Positions 27,450 through 38,899 of a stretch of DNA of 64,000 bases are shown here, piece by piece. Under the pieces are notes generated by a model, which saw only the letters and a list, made by a program, of their open reading frames with translations, had not been told where the DNA came from and did no database searches. The stretch covers positions 930,001-994,000 of the forward strand of contig NZ_CP059404.1 of assembly GCF_014217255.1 (NCBI RefSeq), in the 5' to 3' direction. Source of the stretch: Corynebacterium incognita. GTDB taxonomy: Bacteria; Actinomycetota; Actinomycetes; Mycobacteriales; Mycobacteriaceae. Position 1 is the first letter of the stretch. The number at the start of each line of letters is the position of its first letter. The position numbers and the translations under genes are program-made.

Positions 27450-27458
27450 TTATCCACA
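27450..27458 (+). other. Isolated consensus DnaA box
   Basis: TTATCCACA, flanked identically (AAG before, GGCT after) to the copy at 49332. No cluster of boxes or AT-rich unwinding element, so it is not an origin. Confidence 0.5.
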
Positions 27459-27510
27459 GGCTCGCCTCGCACCCCTGGTGCCCAGCGGCGCGCCCCGCGA
27501 TGATGAGACC

Positions 27511-27777
27511 ATGAACCTATTAACGATGACCTCGCACACTGCAACCGCCGTCACTGCCGCTCGGCGCCGCGGCAAGCACGCACTCTCTCAACAATCCTTA
27601 GCCGCTCCCCCACACACCGCCGCTGCCTTAAAGCGGGCGCTGCGGCGGTGGGCGGACGCCACCGCCGACGTCGAGCGCTCGCTGGACACTGAGCTTGACG
27701 ACGTCGCCACGCTCCTGCGAACGATCAACCGCACCGACGACGACGCGGCGCAGGGATTGACGCGGAGGATGCCATGA
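27511..27777 (+). CDS. Small helical protein upstream of a DUF1023 hydrolase
   Basis: 88 residues, Ala/Arg-rich and predicted mostly helical (ALKRALRRWADATADVERSL), without cysteine, signal peptide or membrane segment. No family recognised. The stop overlaps the start of the DUF1023 gene (ATGA), indicating coupled translation. The size and helical nature are compatible with a WXG100-like partner, but there is no WxG motif, so this is only a structural analogy. Confidence 0.6.
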   Translation: MNLLTMTSHTATAVTAARRRGKHALSQQSLAAPPHTAAALKRALRRWADATADVERSLDTELDDVATLLRTINRTDDDAAQGLTRRMP

Positions 27778-28961
27778 CACAGGTGACCAACTCGGCACTG
27801 TTGGAGCGGGCGGCTGACGCCCTGGTGGACGAGGACACCGGGCTGCGCCGCGTTGCCGCAAGTTACGGCAGGCGGTGGGACGGCCTGGCGCCGACGGGGC
27901 TCGGCGGCGCGGCGGCGACCGCGGCCACGGCGATGTTGCACCGTACAACGGGCGGGTTGGACCCGGTGGGCGCGGAAATGCTGGCGGTGGCCGGGCTGTT
28001 GCGCGCTAACTCGGAGGTGCAACGGGGCGTCGAGATGCTCCTCGAGCGCGCGGAGGATGCGGCCTACGCCGCTGCGCTGGCCGGGTGGGACGACAACCCG
28101 GCGGAGGCCGTGGTGCACCAGTTGCGCGCGCTGGGCGACGGCCTGGACTGGGCGTGCGCGCAGGGCATCGATGCCCTGTGCACACCGGAGCTGGCGGAGC
28201 CACCGCGGCGCCTCGACGAGCTGGAAACACTGCCGGCCGCAGCGGTTCACGAGGTGATGCTGGCGCAGGCACCGCCGGAGGTGCAGCGCCTGGCCGCCGA
28301 GAACCCGGACCTCGTCTTATTGGAGACCGGCGACGGGCACCTGGTGGCTGCGATCGGCGACATCGAAAGCGCGGACGAGGTTGCCACCTACGCGGCCGGG
28401 GTGGGCTCGTCGCGCGTGGAATCGTGGCCTACGCAGGTGAGCAATGCACGATCGCTCGCGCAGGCCACCGGCGGCGCGGCGGTGCTGTGGCTGGGATACA
28501 ACGCCCCGGAGTCTCTCCCCCATGCCACGCACGCCGGCCCGGCGCGCCACGGGGGCCAGGCGCTTGCGCGCTTCCAGGCGGAGCTGGCGCGCCGCAACCC
28601 GCACGCGCACAAGACGGTGGTGGGGTTCTCCTACGGCTCCGTGGTCGCCGGTCACGCGGCCGCTGGCGGGTTGCACACCGACGACCTGGTGCTGGTAGGC
28701 AGCCCCGGCGCGGGGCCAGGGGTGACGTCCGCGGCCGATTACCAACTGCGCAGCGAGAACCCGCGCGTGTTTGCCACCTCCGGCCCGGCGGATGTCATCC
28801 GCTTTGCCACCGGCCCAGGCGGTGGGGTGCACGGGGTGGACCCCACCTCGCCGGGCTTTGGGGCGCAGCCGTGGCCGACGGAGTACTTCTCCAACCACAC
28901 CGACTATTGGCGTAATCCGGAGTTCCTCGCCGGCTTTGAGCAGTTGCACCCTGCGCGTTAG
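27774..28961 (+). CDS. DUF1023 alpha/beta hydrolase
   Basis: 395 residues. The first about 180 residues are helical; the C-terminal half is the DUF1023 alpha/beta hydrolase with nucleophile elbow [13 protein letters not shown] (Ser near 286), an acid after strand 7 ([12 protein letters not shown]) and a His near the end ([12 protein letters not shown]). Substrate unknown. Actinobacterial members often pair with small helical or WXG100-type proteins, consistent with the overlapping upstream gene. The stop overlaps the convergent ald stop by 4 bp. Confidence 0.78.
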   Translation: MTQVTNSALLERAADALVDEDTGLRRVAASYGRRWDGLAPTGLGGAAATAATAMLHRTTGGLDPVGAEMLAVAGLLRANSEVQRGVEMLLERAEDAAYAAALAGWDDNPAEAVVHQLRALGDGLDWACAQGIDALCTPELAEPPRRLDELETLPAAAVHEVMLAQAPPEVQRLAAENPDLVLLETGDGHLVAAIGDIESADEVATYAAGVGSSRVESWPTQVSNARSLAQATGGAAVLWLGYNAPESLPHATHAGPARHGGQALARFQAELARRNPHAHKTVVGFSYGSVVAGHAAAGGLHTDDLVLVGSPGAGPGVTSAADYQLRSENPRVFATSGPADVIRFATGPGGGVHGVDPTSPGFGAQPWPTEYFSNHTDYWRNPEFLAGFEQLHPAR

Positions 28962-30478
28962 AACAGGCCGGTGGGGTTCTGGTCGTAGGAGACGAGCAGG
29001 TTCTTGGTCTGCTGGTAGTGGGCGAGCATCATGAGGTGGTTCTCGCGGCCGATGCCGGACTCCTTGTAGCCACCGAACGCGGCGTGAGCCGGGTAGTTGT
29101 GGTACTGGTTCACCCACACACGGCCGGCGTGGATGGCGCGGCCGGCACGGTAGCAGGTGTTCGCATCGCGGGACCATACGCCGGCGCCGAGCCCGAAGTT
29201 GGTGTCATTGGCGATCTGGATGGCCTCGTCGAAGTCCGAGAAGGTCGCCACGGAAAGGACAGGGCCGAAGATTTCGTCGCGGAAGATGCGCATGTCATTG
29301 GTGCCCTTGAACACGGTGGGCTCGATGTAGTAACCGCCCTCGAGTCCATCGAGCGTATTCACATGGCCGCCCGTCAGGGTTTCCGCGCCTTCGTTGGGAC
29401 CGATGGACAGGTACTCGGTAATTTTGTCCATCTGCTCCTGGGAGGCCTGCGCGCCCATCATGGTTTCAGTGTCCAGCGGGTCGCCGATCTTGATCTTCTT
29501 CACGCGCTCGATGGCCTGGGCGAGGAAGTCGTCCGCGATGGACTCATGGATGAGCGCGCGGGACGGGCAGGTACACACCTCTCCCTGGTTGAGGGCGAAC
29601 AAGGTGAAACCTTCGAGGGCCTTCTGGAAGTAGGCGTCGTCGGCGTCCATGACGTCCGGGAAGAACAGCGACGGCGATTTGCCGCCAAGCTCGAGGGTGA
29701 CGGGGATAATTTTGTCTGCGGCGGACTTGTTGATGATCTTGCCCACGGGGGTGGACCCGGTGAAGGCAATCTTGTTGATGCGCTCAGAGTTGGACAGCGC
29801 GACGCCCGCTTCCTCGCCGATACCGTTGACGATGTTGAGCACGCCGTCCGGGATGAGGTCGCCGATAATCTCCATGAGCAGCATGATGGAGGCCGGGGTC
29901 TGCTCGGCGGGCTTCAGGACGATGGCGTTACCGGTGGCCAGGGCAGGGGCAATCTTCCAGGCAGCCATGAGCAGCGGGAAGTTCCAGGGGATGATCTGGC
30001 CGACCACACCGAGCGGCTCGTGGAAGTGGTAGGCCACGGTGTCCTTATCCAGTTGGGATAGGGCCCCCTCTTGGGCCCGGATGGCGCTGGCGAAGTAGCG
30101 GAAGTGGTCCACGGCAAGCGGGATATCCGCGGCAAGGGTCTCGCGGACGGCCTTGCCGTTGTCCCAGGTCTCGGCCACGGCGATCTTTTCGAGATTCTGC
30201 TCCATGCGGTCGGCGATGCGCAGCAGGGTGTTGGCACGCTCAGTGGGCGAGGTCTCGCCCCAGGCGGGGGCGGCGGCGTGCGCGGCGTCGAGAGCCTTTT
30301 CAATGTCCGCGGCCTTGCCGCGGGCGACCTGGCAGAACACCTTGCCGGTGACGGGGCTGAGGTTGTCCATGTACTCGCCGTCAACAGGCGGCACCCATTG
30401 TCCGCCGATGTAGTTGTCGTAGCGCTCGCGGAATTCGACGACGGCGCCTTCGGTGCCGGGGTGTGCGTAGATAGTCAT
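28958..30478 (-). CDS. ald: NAD-dependent aldehyde dehydrogenase (acetaldehyde dehydrogenase type)
   Basis: 506 residues starting at ATG 30478 ([11 protein letters not shown]). Motifs: [31 protein letters not shown], the NAD loop [11 protein letters not shown], catalytic Glu in LELGGKSPS and catalytic Cys in [13 protein letters not shown]. It matches the ExaC/Ald group that oxidises acetaldehyde to acetate during ethanol use. In C. glutamicum ald lies beside hspR, as here, and is controlled by RamA/RamB. A 30-bp palindrome lies about 143 bp upstream of the start. Confidence 0.9.
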   Translation of the reverse strand: MTIYAHPGTEGAVVEFRERYDNYIGGQWVPPVDGEYMDNLSPVTGKVFCQVARGKAADIEKALDAAHAAAPAWGETSPTERANTLLRIADRMEQNLEKIAVAETWDNGKAVRETLAADIPLAVDHFRYFASAIRAQEGALSQLDKDTVAYHFHEPLGVVGQIIPWNFPLLMAAWKIAPALATGNAIVLKPAEQTPASIMLLMEIIGDLIPDGVLNIVNGIGEEAGVALSNSERINKIAFTGSTPVGKIINKSAADKIIPVTLELGGKSPSLFFPDVMDADDAYFQKALEGFTLFALNQGEVCTCPSRALIHESIADDFLAQAIERVKKIKIGDPLDTETMMGAQASQEQMDKITEYLSIGPNEGAETLTGGHVNTLDGLEGGYYIEPTVFKGTNDMRIFRDEIFGPVLSVATFSDFDEAIQIANDTNFGLGAGVWSRDANTCYRAGRAIHAGRVWVNQYHNYPAHAAFGGYKESGIGRENHLMMLAHYQQTKNLLVSYDQNPTGLF

Positions 30479-30620
30479 GGCTTTCCTTTCGGGACGTGCG
30501 GTAATCAGGCGGGAATCTCCCCAGAAAGAGACAGCCAGCACAATAATGCACCTGGTGTGACGGCTGACACCTTTCGCTATCCTACAAGTTACCGCGCCAC
30601 CCCTCAGGCCGCTAGGGTTT

Positions 30621-30650
30621 TTCACAACACTTTTGCAAAAGTGTTGTGAA
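30621..30650. promoter_or_regulatory. 30-bp perfect palindrome upstream of ald
   Basis: TTCACAACACTTTTG and its exact complement, from 30621 to 30650. The centre ACTTTTGCAAAAGT resembles two head-to-head RamB-like half-sites (consensus with TTTGCAAA). It lies between ald and the hspR terminator. It may be a repressor operator for ald. Confidence 0.55.
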
Positions 30651-30701
30651 GAAAAGAAAGAAGCCCGCCTCCCTTGGTCGATTCCCAGGGAATGCGGGCT
30701 G
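30651..30701 (-). terminator. Terminator of the dnaK-grpE-dnaJ-hspR operon
   Basis: On the minus strand AGCCCGC (30700-30694) pairs with GCGGGCT (30668-30662), with an inner TCCCT/AGGGA pairing, followed by TCTTTCTTTTC. It begins 11 bp after the hspR stop. Confidence 0.8.
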
Positions 30702-30711
30702 GAACACCGCT

Positions 30712-31134
30712 TTAGCTGTGGCGCCGCCGCCGGCGCCGGGGGTTCCAGATGACCACCGAGGTGGTCGGCTCTACCGGCACCAACTCGCCACGGCGGGGCG
30801 GGCCTGCCTTGCGCAGCTCCGCCACTTCCGCCGCCAAGGCGTCGCGTTCCGCCTCAAGGCGGTCGCGCTCCTCGGTCAGCTCGATGATGGCCTTAATGCC
30901 AGCAAGGTTGACGCCCTCATCCTGCGAAAGCGCCTGGATCTTACGCAGCATGGAAATGTCCCGCGGAGAGTAACGACGCCCACCGCCTGAGGTGCGGGCT
31001 GGGGTAACCAGCCCGAGGCGATCATAGGTGCGCAACGTTTGGGCGTGCATGCCGGCGAGTTCCGCCGCCACGGAGATGACGTACACCTCGGTGGTGTCGG
31101 ACTCGCGGTCCCTATGCCCTGAGTGCTCAACCAT
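30712..31134 (-). CDS. hspR: MerR-family heat-shock repressor HspR
   Basis: About 140 residues. An N-terminal MerR-type winged helix ([20 protein letters not shown], then [20 protein letters not shown]) is followed by a coiled coil ([19 protein letters not shown]) and a basic end RRRRRR. HspR binds HAIR operators, with DnaK as co-repressor in actinobacteria, to shut off clpB and dnaK. I chose ATG 31134 since a strong AGGAGG lies 8 bases upstream. Last gene of the dnaK operon, giving feedback control. Confidence 0.95.
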   Translation of the reverse strand: MVEHSGHRDRESDTTEVYVISVAAELAGMHAQTLRTYDRLGLVTPARTSGGGRRYSPRDISMLRKIQALSQDEGVNLAGIKAIIELTEERDRLEAERDALAAEVAELRKAGPPRRGELVPVEPTTSVVIWNPRRRRRRHS

Positions 31135-31183
31135 GTCTTCCACCTCCTTCACCGACAGCTACGCTCCCCCTTCGGGGACGAGC

Positions 31184-32365
31184 TTAGTTGCCCGCCCAGC
31201 CCGCGCGGGGATTAAATCCTGAGTCTTTTTCCGCCTGAGCGTACGTACGCAGGGCGCTCATGGCCGCCGGATCCAGCTTCTCCGGCACCACCACCTGCAC
31301 CGTGACCAATAGGTCGCCGGACTTGCCGCCCCGGGTGGGCACGCCGCGGCCGCGCACCCGCAGGGTACGACCGTCCGGGGTGCCGGCCGGCACCTTGAGC
31401 CGCACCGGAGCATCCAGGGTGGGCACCGTGATGGTGTCACCCAACGTTAGTTCAGAGAAGCTGACAGGGACCTCGATGTGCAGATCATCACCGTCGCGAG
31501 TGAAGAGCTCATCGTCCTTGACGTGTACCAGCACGAACAGGTCACCCGCCGGGGTGCCGTTGGGTCCGGCTTCACCCTGGCCAGCCAGGCGCACCTTCTG
31601 ACCGTCAATGACGCCTGCGGGGATGCGCACGCGAATCGAGCGGGAGCGGTGCACCGTACCGGAGCCAGAGCAATCCGGGCAGGGATCTACGACCTTGTTC
31701 ACGGTGCCGCCGCAGTCCGTACACGGCGCAGAGAAAGCGAAGGCCCCGCGGTTTTCCGAGGTAAACCCGGTACCGCCGCACGTGGCGCACGGCGGCAAGT
31801 TCGCTGACTTCGAACCCGAACCGTGGCACGTGGTGCACGGCGCCTCGCCACTGAGCTGCAGGGGCAGGGTCGTGCCCTTGGCAGCCTCGCGGAAATCGAG
31901 GGTTACTTCGGTTTCGACGTCGGCCCCCCGCGACGGCCGAGCTGTGCGGCCAGCACCGCCGCCGCGGTTGAAAATGCCACCGAAGATATCGCCCAGACCG
32001 CTGTCCGCAGCTTGTCCTCCAGCGGATCGGAAGAAGTCGGAGAAGTCCGCTCCGCCCGGCGTCGCCGTCGAGCGAAACCCGCCGGGAAACCCGGCGCCTC
32101 CGTTCCGTCCGAAGACGCCGCCGGAGCCTAGCATCGCCTTGAACTGGTCGTATTCCTTGCGCTCCGCGTTGTCGCTGAGCACCTCGTACGCCTCCGCGGC
32201 GGCCTTGAACTTGTCCGCTGCGGCCGGGTTGTCTGGGTTCTTGTCCGGGTGGTTCTCCCGCGCTATCTGGCGGTAGGCGCGCTTGATCTCCTCCGGGGTC
32301 GCGGATGAGGAGACCCCCAGATCCGCGTAATAATCTTTATCTGCCCATTCGGGTTGTGCACTCAC
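31184..32365 (-). CDS. dnaJ: Chaperone DnaJ
   Basis: 393 residues. J domain at about 10-72 with HPD in [11 protein letters not shown], a Gly/Phe-rich region, four CxxCxGxG-type zinc repeats at about 175-245 ([30 protein letters not shown]; the third is degenerate, lacking the last Gly), and the C-terminal substrate-binding domains. It stimulates DnaK ATPase and delivers unfolded clients. It sits between grpE and hspR in the heat-shock operon. Confidence 0.95.
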   Translation of the reverse strand: MSAQPEWADKDYYADLGVSSSATPEEIKRAYRQIARENHPDKNPDNPAAADKFKAAAEAYEVLSDNAERKEYDQFKAMLGSGGVFGRNGGAGFPGGFRSTATPGGADFSDFFRSAGGQAADSGLGDIFGGIFNRGGGAGRTARPSRGADVETEVTLDFREAAKGTTLPLQLSGEAPCTTCHGSGSKSANLPPCATCGGTGFTSENRGAFAFSAPCTDCGGTVNKVVDPCPDCSGSGTVHRSRSIRVRIPAGVIDGQKVRLAGQGEAGPNGTPAGDLFVLVHVKDDELFTRDGDDLHIEVPVSFSELTLGDTITVPTLDAPVRLKVPAGTPDGRTLRVRGRGVPTRGGKSGDLLVTVQVVVPEKLDPAAMSALRTYAQAEKDSGFNPRAGWAGN

Positions 32366-32419
32366 TGGGCATCTCCTCCTTTCCGGTTGTTGGTGTTGCA
32401 GCAGCGGTGGGCGTGCGAT

Positions 32420-33112
32420 TTATTCGCTTGCTTCGCCGCTTTCTTCGTCTGTAGATGCATCCGCGATGATGACCAGGGCGTTACGCACCACGCGGTCACC
32501 GACCTTGAAGCCGCGACGGAGAACGGTTCCTACGGCCTGGGCTCCGCCGGTCGACAGGTCTTGCACGGCCTCGTGAACCTCGGGGTCGAAGGCGTCGCCT
32601 TCGGCACCGAAGGGCTGCAACCCCTGGTTGTCCAGGACTGACTGCAGCTTGTCCGAGATGGCTTTCAGCGGCCCCTCGTCCAAGTCGCCATGCTGGCGGG
32701 CCAGCTCCAGGTCATCGAGGATGGGCAGCATCTCCGTGAGCACCTTGGCCTTGGCACCGTCCACCACTGCCTGGCGCTCGCGCTCCACGCGGCGTCGGTA
32801 GTTGATGTACTCGGCGTTAAGGCGCTGCAGGTCCTCGGTGCGCTCGGCGAGCTGCTCCTCGACGGTGGGGCCTTCTTCGACTACCTCAGCAGCCTCAGCC
32901 TCATCGACCTTGGCGTCGGCCTCTGGGTCCGGCTCCGCCAAAGCGGCGTCGACGTCGGCCTCCAGAGTCGGATCCAGTTCCGGCTCGTCGGAGGATTCCT
33001 GCGCGGCAGCGGCCTCCTCGGCCGCCTGCTCCGCGGACTCCGCCGAGGTCGCCTCGGGATCCGTGTTCTCCGGGTCCCCGGGGTTGTCCGGCATATCGTC
33101 GCGCTCAGTCAT
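32420..33112 (-). CDS. grpE: Nucleotide exchange factor GrpE
   Basis: 230 residues. An acidic Glu/Ala-rich N-terminus (about 1-80) leads into the dimerising coiled coil with [19 protein letters not shown] and the C-terminal beta domain ([18 protein letters not shown]). It releases ADP from DnaK. The ATG immediately follows the dnaK stop codon without a gap, so translation is coupled. Confidence 0.95.
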   Translation of the reverse strand: MTERDDMPDNPGDPENTDPEATSAESAEQAAEEAAAAQESSDEPELDPTLEADVDAALAEPDPEADAKVDEAEAAEVVEEGPTVEEQLAERTEDLQRLNAEYINYRRRVERERQAVVDGAKAKVLTEMLPILDDLELARQHGDLDEGPLKAISDKLQSVLDNQGLQPFGAEGDAFDPEVHEAVQDLSTGGAQAVGTVLRRGFKVGDRVVRNALVIIADASTDEESGEASE

Positions 33113-34960
<1,848 letters not shown>

Positions 34961-35035
34961 GAATTGTGCTCCTTTGAGGTTGTTGGTCTTTTTCTACGTT
35001 GGTTCGCTGTGCCAGCACCTGGGTTCTCACCCTGG

Positions 35036-35054
35036 TTGACTGCACCGGACTCAA
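35036..35054. promoter_or_regulatory. HAIR-like HspR operator A upstream of dnaK
   Basis: TTGACT-gcaccgg-ACTCAA: right half perfect, left half one mismatch. It lies in the predicted 5' untranslated region of dnaK. Confidence 0.6.
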
Positions 35055-35100
35055 CTTACCGCGCCGACTATAGCAAGGAAGTTCGCCGACTGCATCAAAC

Positions 35101-35119
35101 CTGAGTGCCGGTCACTCAA
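35101..35119. promoter_or_regulatory. HAIR HspR operator B upstream of dnaK
   Basis: CTGAGT-gccggtc-ACTCAA. It lies just downstream of the -10 of the predicted SigH-type promoter, at the expected transcription start, so binding would block initiation. Confidence 0.75.
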
Positions 35120-35126
35120 CCTACAC

Positions 35127-35152
35127 AACGGGCCAACTCCCAAAGTTGTTCC
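35127..35152 (-). promoter_or_regulatory. SigH-type promoter of the dnaK operon
   Basis: On the minus strand GGGAACA (-35 core GGAAC at 35152-35148), 18 bp, CGTTGTG (-10 core GTT at 35129-35127). Same spacing as the clpB promoter. The leader to the dnaK start would be about 155 nt. Confidence 0.7.
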
Positions 35153-35437
35153 CAATCTGCTCAACTTTTTCAAATTGCTTCAAAACTGCAGGTCAAAGCA
35201 CTGAGGGAACTCACCAAAAATTGATCCCCTGCTCGTATTGTGTAGTCGATATTGCTCGGGCTAACATTAGCGTGTCCATTGCAAGGAAAATCACAGTCAA
35301 AACAGAAAGTGGTGGTCATTGAACGCCAACTTCGGGAAACGACGGTTCCGCGGTGACCGTCCGCCAGTCTGACTCGGCACACCTTCATCCCCCCCTCAAT
35401 TTCATCCCTCTTGGTTGCACATAAGGAATCCAAAAGA
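35153..35437. other. putA upstream region
   Basis: 285 bp, AT-rich at 35170-35330. A possible putA promoter is TTGTGT (35238-35243) and TAACAT (35262-35267), spacer 18. A short inverted repeat GACGGT/ACCGTC lies at 35341-35361. Nothing else found. Confidence 0.3.
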
Positions 35438-38400
35438 ATGACCACCGCATTTGAGCGCCTCGCAGACTCCAACGACGTCGAGGCTGTAGTAGACAAGGCC
35501 ATCACTCGCGCGCGCCAGTGGCTGGCCACCTCCGAAGGTAAGACCGATAAGTCGACCGAACAGCTTGCTAACATGCTGCGCGACCCACACGGCGTATCTT
35601 TCACCATGGACTTCGTGGACCGCGTCATGCGTCCTGAGGACGACAAAGTCGCCGCCCACGCCATGTCCCAGATCACCGAAAACCCGAAGTTCTTGGGCCC
35701 CATCAACGCCACCCTCGTGGGCTTGGGCGCTTTCTTCGGCCCCATCCTGCCGAACCTCGTCATGCCGCTGGCTCGCATGCGCATGAAGCAGATGGTGGGC
35801 CACCTCGTGTTGGACGCCGAGTCCGACGCGCTGAACAAGCTGCTGGACAAGGCCGCAGAAAAGGGCGAGCAGCTCAACCTCAACCTGCTGGGTGAGGCCG
35901 TGCTGGGCGAGGACGAAGCCCGCTCCCGCACCGAACGCACCCTGGGCCTCATCCGCAACCCGCGCGTGACCTACGTGTCCGTGAAGGCCTCCTCCCTGTG
36001 CGCCCAGCTCAACCACTGGGACTTCGAGGGCTCCCTGGTCCGCCTTAAGGACCGCCTGCGCCCCCTCTACCAGGAGGCCGTACGCCGCAACCCACAGGTG
36101 TTCATCAACCTGGACATGGAGGAATACCACGACCTCCACCTGACCATCCGCCTGTTCACCGAGCTGCTGGATGAGCCGGAGTTCAAGGACCTCGAGGCCG
36201 GCATCGTGCTGCAGGCCTACCTGCCGGACACCTTCGACGCCCTCGTGCACCTGGCCGAATACGCCAAGAACCGCGTGGCGAATGGCGGCGCCAAGATCAA
36301 GGTCCGCCTGGTGAAGGGCGCGAATCTGTCCATGGAGCACGTTCAGGGCGAGTCCCACGGCTGGGCCGTGGCACCGTACGAGACCAAGCCGGACGTGGAT
36401 GCCAACTACTTCCGCCTGCTGGACTACATCATCCGTGAGGAGTACGCCGACTGCGTGCACCTGGGCATCGCCTCCCACAACCTCTACACCGCGGCACTGG
36501 CCTACGAGCTTGCCGCTGAGCGCGGCGTGACCCGCCAGCTCGATTCCGAGATGCTGCAGGGCATGTCCCCGGCGCAGCAGCAGGCAGTCCACGACGTCTT
36601 CGGCCGCCAGATCCTCTACACCCCGGTGGTGCACATGGATGACTTCGACGTTGCCGTGTCCTACCTGGTACGCCGCCTGGAGGAGAACTCTGCCTCCCAG
36701 AACTTCCTCTACGCACTGTTCGCCCCGGACGAGCCGGGCGAGGACCAGCTGACCCCGATCCAGGATCAGGAGCGCCGTTTCCGCGAGGCCGTGGAGAACC
36801 GCTGGGACACCTTCTCGGGCGCCAAGCGCACCCAAGACCGCAACGCCGAGGTCGGCTCCGGCCGCCAGGCCCCGCGCCTGGGCCGCTTCTTCAACGAGCC
36901 AGACACCGATCCGTCGCTGCTGGCTAACTCCGCCTGGGCCAACGAGATCGTGGCCCACGATCCGGGCGAGCACGGCATCGCCGAGGTCACGGACACCGCA
37001 ACCGTGGACGCGGCCGTCGCCAAGGCGCGTTCCCTGGCCGCCGACTGGTCCGCCAAGTCCGGCGCCGAGCGCGAGGAAGTCCTGCACACCATCGCCGACA
37101 AGCTCGCCGACAACCGCGGCAAGCTCATGAACGTCATGGCGTACGAGGCCAACAAGACCGTCACCCAGTCCGACCCCGAGGTCTCTGAGGCCATCGACTT
37201 CTGCGTGTTCTACGGCCAGTCCGCACGACTGCTCGACAGCGCGCGTTCTCAGTTCACCCCGAACCAGGTCACCGTTATTACCCCGCCGTGGAACTTCCCG
37301 GTAGCCATCCCGGTCGGCGGCATCGTGTCCTCCCTGGCCGCAGGTTCCGCCGTCATCATCAAGCCGGCGCCGCAAGTCGTGCACTGCGCCAAGGTGGCCG
37401 TCGAGGCTATCCACGAGGCGCTCGACGCCCACGGCCTGGACCGCGACCTGGTCCAGCTCGTGCTCACCGACGAGGGCGAAGCAGGCAAGGCGCTCATCTC
37501 CCACGATGACGTTGACGCCGTCATCCTCACCGGCGCGTCCGAGACCGGACAGCTCTTCCGCGGCTGGAAGCCGAAGATGAACATCATGGCGGAGACCTCC
37601 GGCAAGAACTCGCTCATCATCACCCCGGCCGCCGACCCGGACCTGGCCATCAACGACCTCTACCTGTCCGCCTTCGGCCACTCCGGCCAGAAGTGCTCCG
37701 CGGCCTCCCTGGTCATCTTCGTCGGCGCCGCCGGCGAGTCCGCACGTCTGCGCAACCAGCTTCTCGACGCCGTGCGCACCCTCAAGGTAGGCCCGGGCTA
37801 CGACATCACCACCACGATGAACGGCCTGGCTGAGCCGCCGAGCGAGAAGCTCCTGCGCGGTCTCACCCAGCTCGAGCCGGGCGAGACCTGGCTCCTACAG
37901 CCAGAGAAGCTGGACGAGGAAGGCAAGCTGTGGTCGCCGGGCATCCGCGACAACGTGCAGCCGGGTTCCTGGTACCACCTGCACGAGTGCTTTGGCCCGG
38001 TCCTGGGCATCATGCACGCCGAGACCCTAGAGCAGGCCATCGAGTGGCAGAACTCCACCGGCTTCGGCCTGACCGGCGGCATCCACTCCCTGGATGACGA
38101 CGAGGTCGCCTACTGGATGGACAACGTCGAGGTGGGCAACGCCTACGTCAATCGCGGCATCACCGGCGCCATCGTGCAGCGCCAGCCGTTCGGCGGCTGG
38201 AAGAAGTCCGTCATGGGCCCGGGCGCCAAGGCAGGCGGACCGAACTACGTGGCACAGATGGGTACCTGGGCAGACGGCGACCTCGGTCCCGTGGACGTCG
38301 ACTTGGCGCCGAACATCCAGTTCCTGCTCCGCACGCTGGGCGAGGGCCTGTCCGAGGAGGACGCGCGCTGGCTGTGGCGCGCCGCCGAGCTGGATCAGCT

Positions 38401-38878
38401 GGCATGGCAGGAAGAATTCGGCCGCGAGCACGACCGCACCGGTCTGCTGTCCGAGGCCAACATCTTCCGCTACAAGCCGCTACTGGAAGACCTCCGCGTG
38501 CGAGTGGGTGCGGGCTTTAAGCTTCGCGACGTCGCGCGCCAGGTCCTGGCCGCAGAGACCACCGGCGTAGAGATCGACCTCAATGCTCCGGCGGACATCG
38601 CCGCGGAACTGCGCGAGGCCGGCTTCGACGTCCGTGAGGCCAGCGCCGAGGACTTCGCTGCCGAACTGTCTAAGGCGGCGTCGGCACGCGTGCGCGCCAT
38701 TGGCCAGGTGGAGGACACAGTCTACGAGGCGGCCGTGGAGTCCAACTCGGTCATCCTGGACCAGCCGGTGCTGGCCGACGGCCGCCGCGAACTGCTCCCC
38801 TACCTGCTGGAGCAGGCCGTATCCGTCACGATGCATCGCTTCGGTATCATCCGCGAGACGGGTCACATCGAGCGTTAA
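35438..38878 (+). CDS. putA: Bifunctional proline dehydrogenase / P5C dehydrogenase
   Basis: About 1146 residues. The FAD-dependent proline dehydrogenase domain lies at about 90-450 (VSVKASSL, RLVKGANLSMEH, LGIASHNLYTAALA) and the NAD-dependent aldehyde dehydrogenase at about 500-1000 (ITPPWNFPVAIPVGG, ILTGASETGQL, catalytic Cys in FGHSGQKCSAASL). Proline is oxidised in two steps to glutamate. There is no N-terminal ribbon-helix-helix DNA-binding domain, so it is an enzyme-only PutA. I chose ATG 35438 with AAGGAA 10 bases upstream over a TTG at 35411. Followed after 21 bp by a membrane protein gene. Confidence 0.95.
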   Translation: MTTAFERLADSNDVEAVVDKAITRARQWLATSEGKTDKSTEQLANMLRDPHGVSFTMDFVDRVMRPEDDKVAAHAMSQITENPKFLGPINATLVGLGAFFGPILPNLVMPLARMRMKQMVGHLVLDAESDALNKLLDKAAEKGEQLNLNLLGEAVLGEDEARSRTERTLGLIRNPRVTYVSVKASSLCAQLNHWDFEGSLVRLKDRLRPLYQEAVRRNPQVFINLDMEEYHDLHLTIRLFTELLDEPEFKDLEAGIVLQAYLPDTFDALVHLAEYAKNRVANGGAKIKVRLVKGANLSMEHVQGESHGWAVAPYETKPDVDANYFRLLDYIIREEYADCVHLGIASHNLYTAALAYELAAERGVTRQLDSEMLQGMSPAQQQAVHDVFGRQILYTPVVHMDDFDVAVSYLVRRLEENSASQNFLYALFAPDEPGEDQLTPIQDQERRFREAVENRWDTFSGAKRTQDRNAEVGSGRQAPRLGRFFNEPDTDPSLLANSAWANEIVAHDPGEHGIAEVTDTATVDAAVAKARSLAADWSAKSGAEREEVLHTIADKLADNRGKLMNVMAYEANKTVTQSDPEVSEAIDFCVFYGQSARLLDSARSQFTPNQVTVITPPWNFPVAIPVGGIVSSLAAGSAVIIKPAPQVVHCAKVAVEAIHEALDAHGLDRDLVQLVLTDEGEAGKALISHDDVDAVILTGASETGQLFRGWKPKMNIMAETSGKNSLIITPAADPDLAINDLYLSAFGHSGQKCSAASLVIFVGAAGESARLRNQLLDAVRTLKVGPGYDITTTMNGLAEPPSEKLLRGLTQLEPGETWLLQPEKLDEEGKLWSPGIRDNVQPGSWYHLHECFGPVLGIMHAETLEQAIEWQNSTGFGLTGGIHSLDDDEVAYWMDNVEVGNAYVNRGITGAIVQRQPFGGWKKSVMGPGAKAGGPNYVAQMGTWADGDLGPVDVDLAPNIQFLLRTLGEGLSEEDARWLWRAAELDQLAWQEEFGREHDRTGLLSEANIFRYKPLLEDLRVRVGAGFKLRDVARQVLAAETTGVEIDLNAPADIAAELREAGFDVREASAEDFAAELSKAASARVRAIGQVEDTVYEAAVESNSVILDQPVLADGRRELLPYLLEQAVSVTMHRFGIIRETGHIER

Positions 38879-38899
38879 TTTTGTGGCATAGTTGAGCGG

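Noticed and set aside
27450..27458. Replication origin at the DnaA box
   Set aside because: A single box without clustering, dnaA gene or AT-rich unwinding region.
35402..37681. 759-codon open frame antisense to putA
   Set aside because: Mirror frame of a highly expressed gene; composition unlike a protein.
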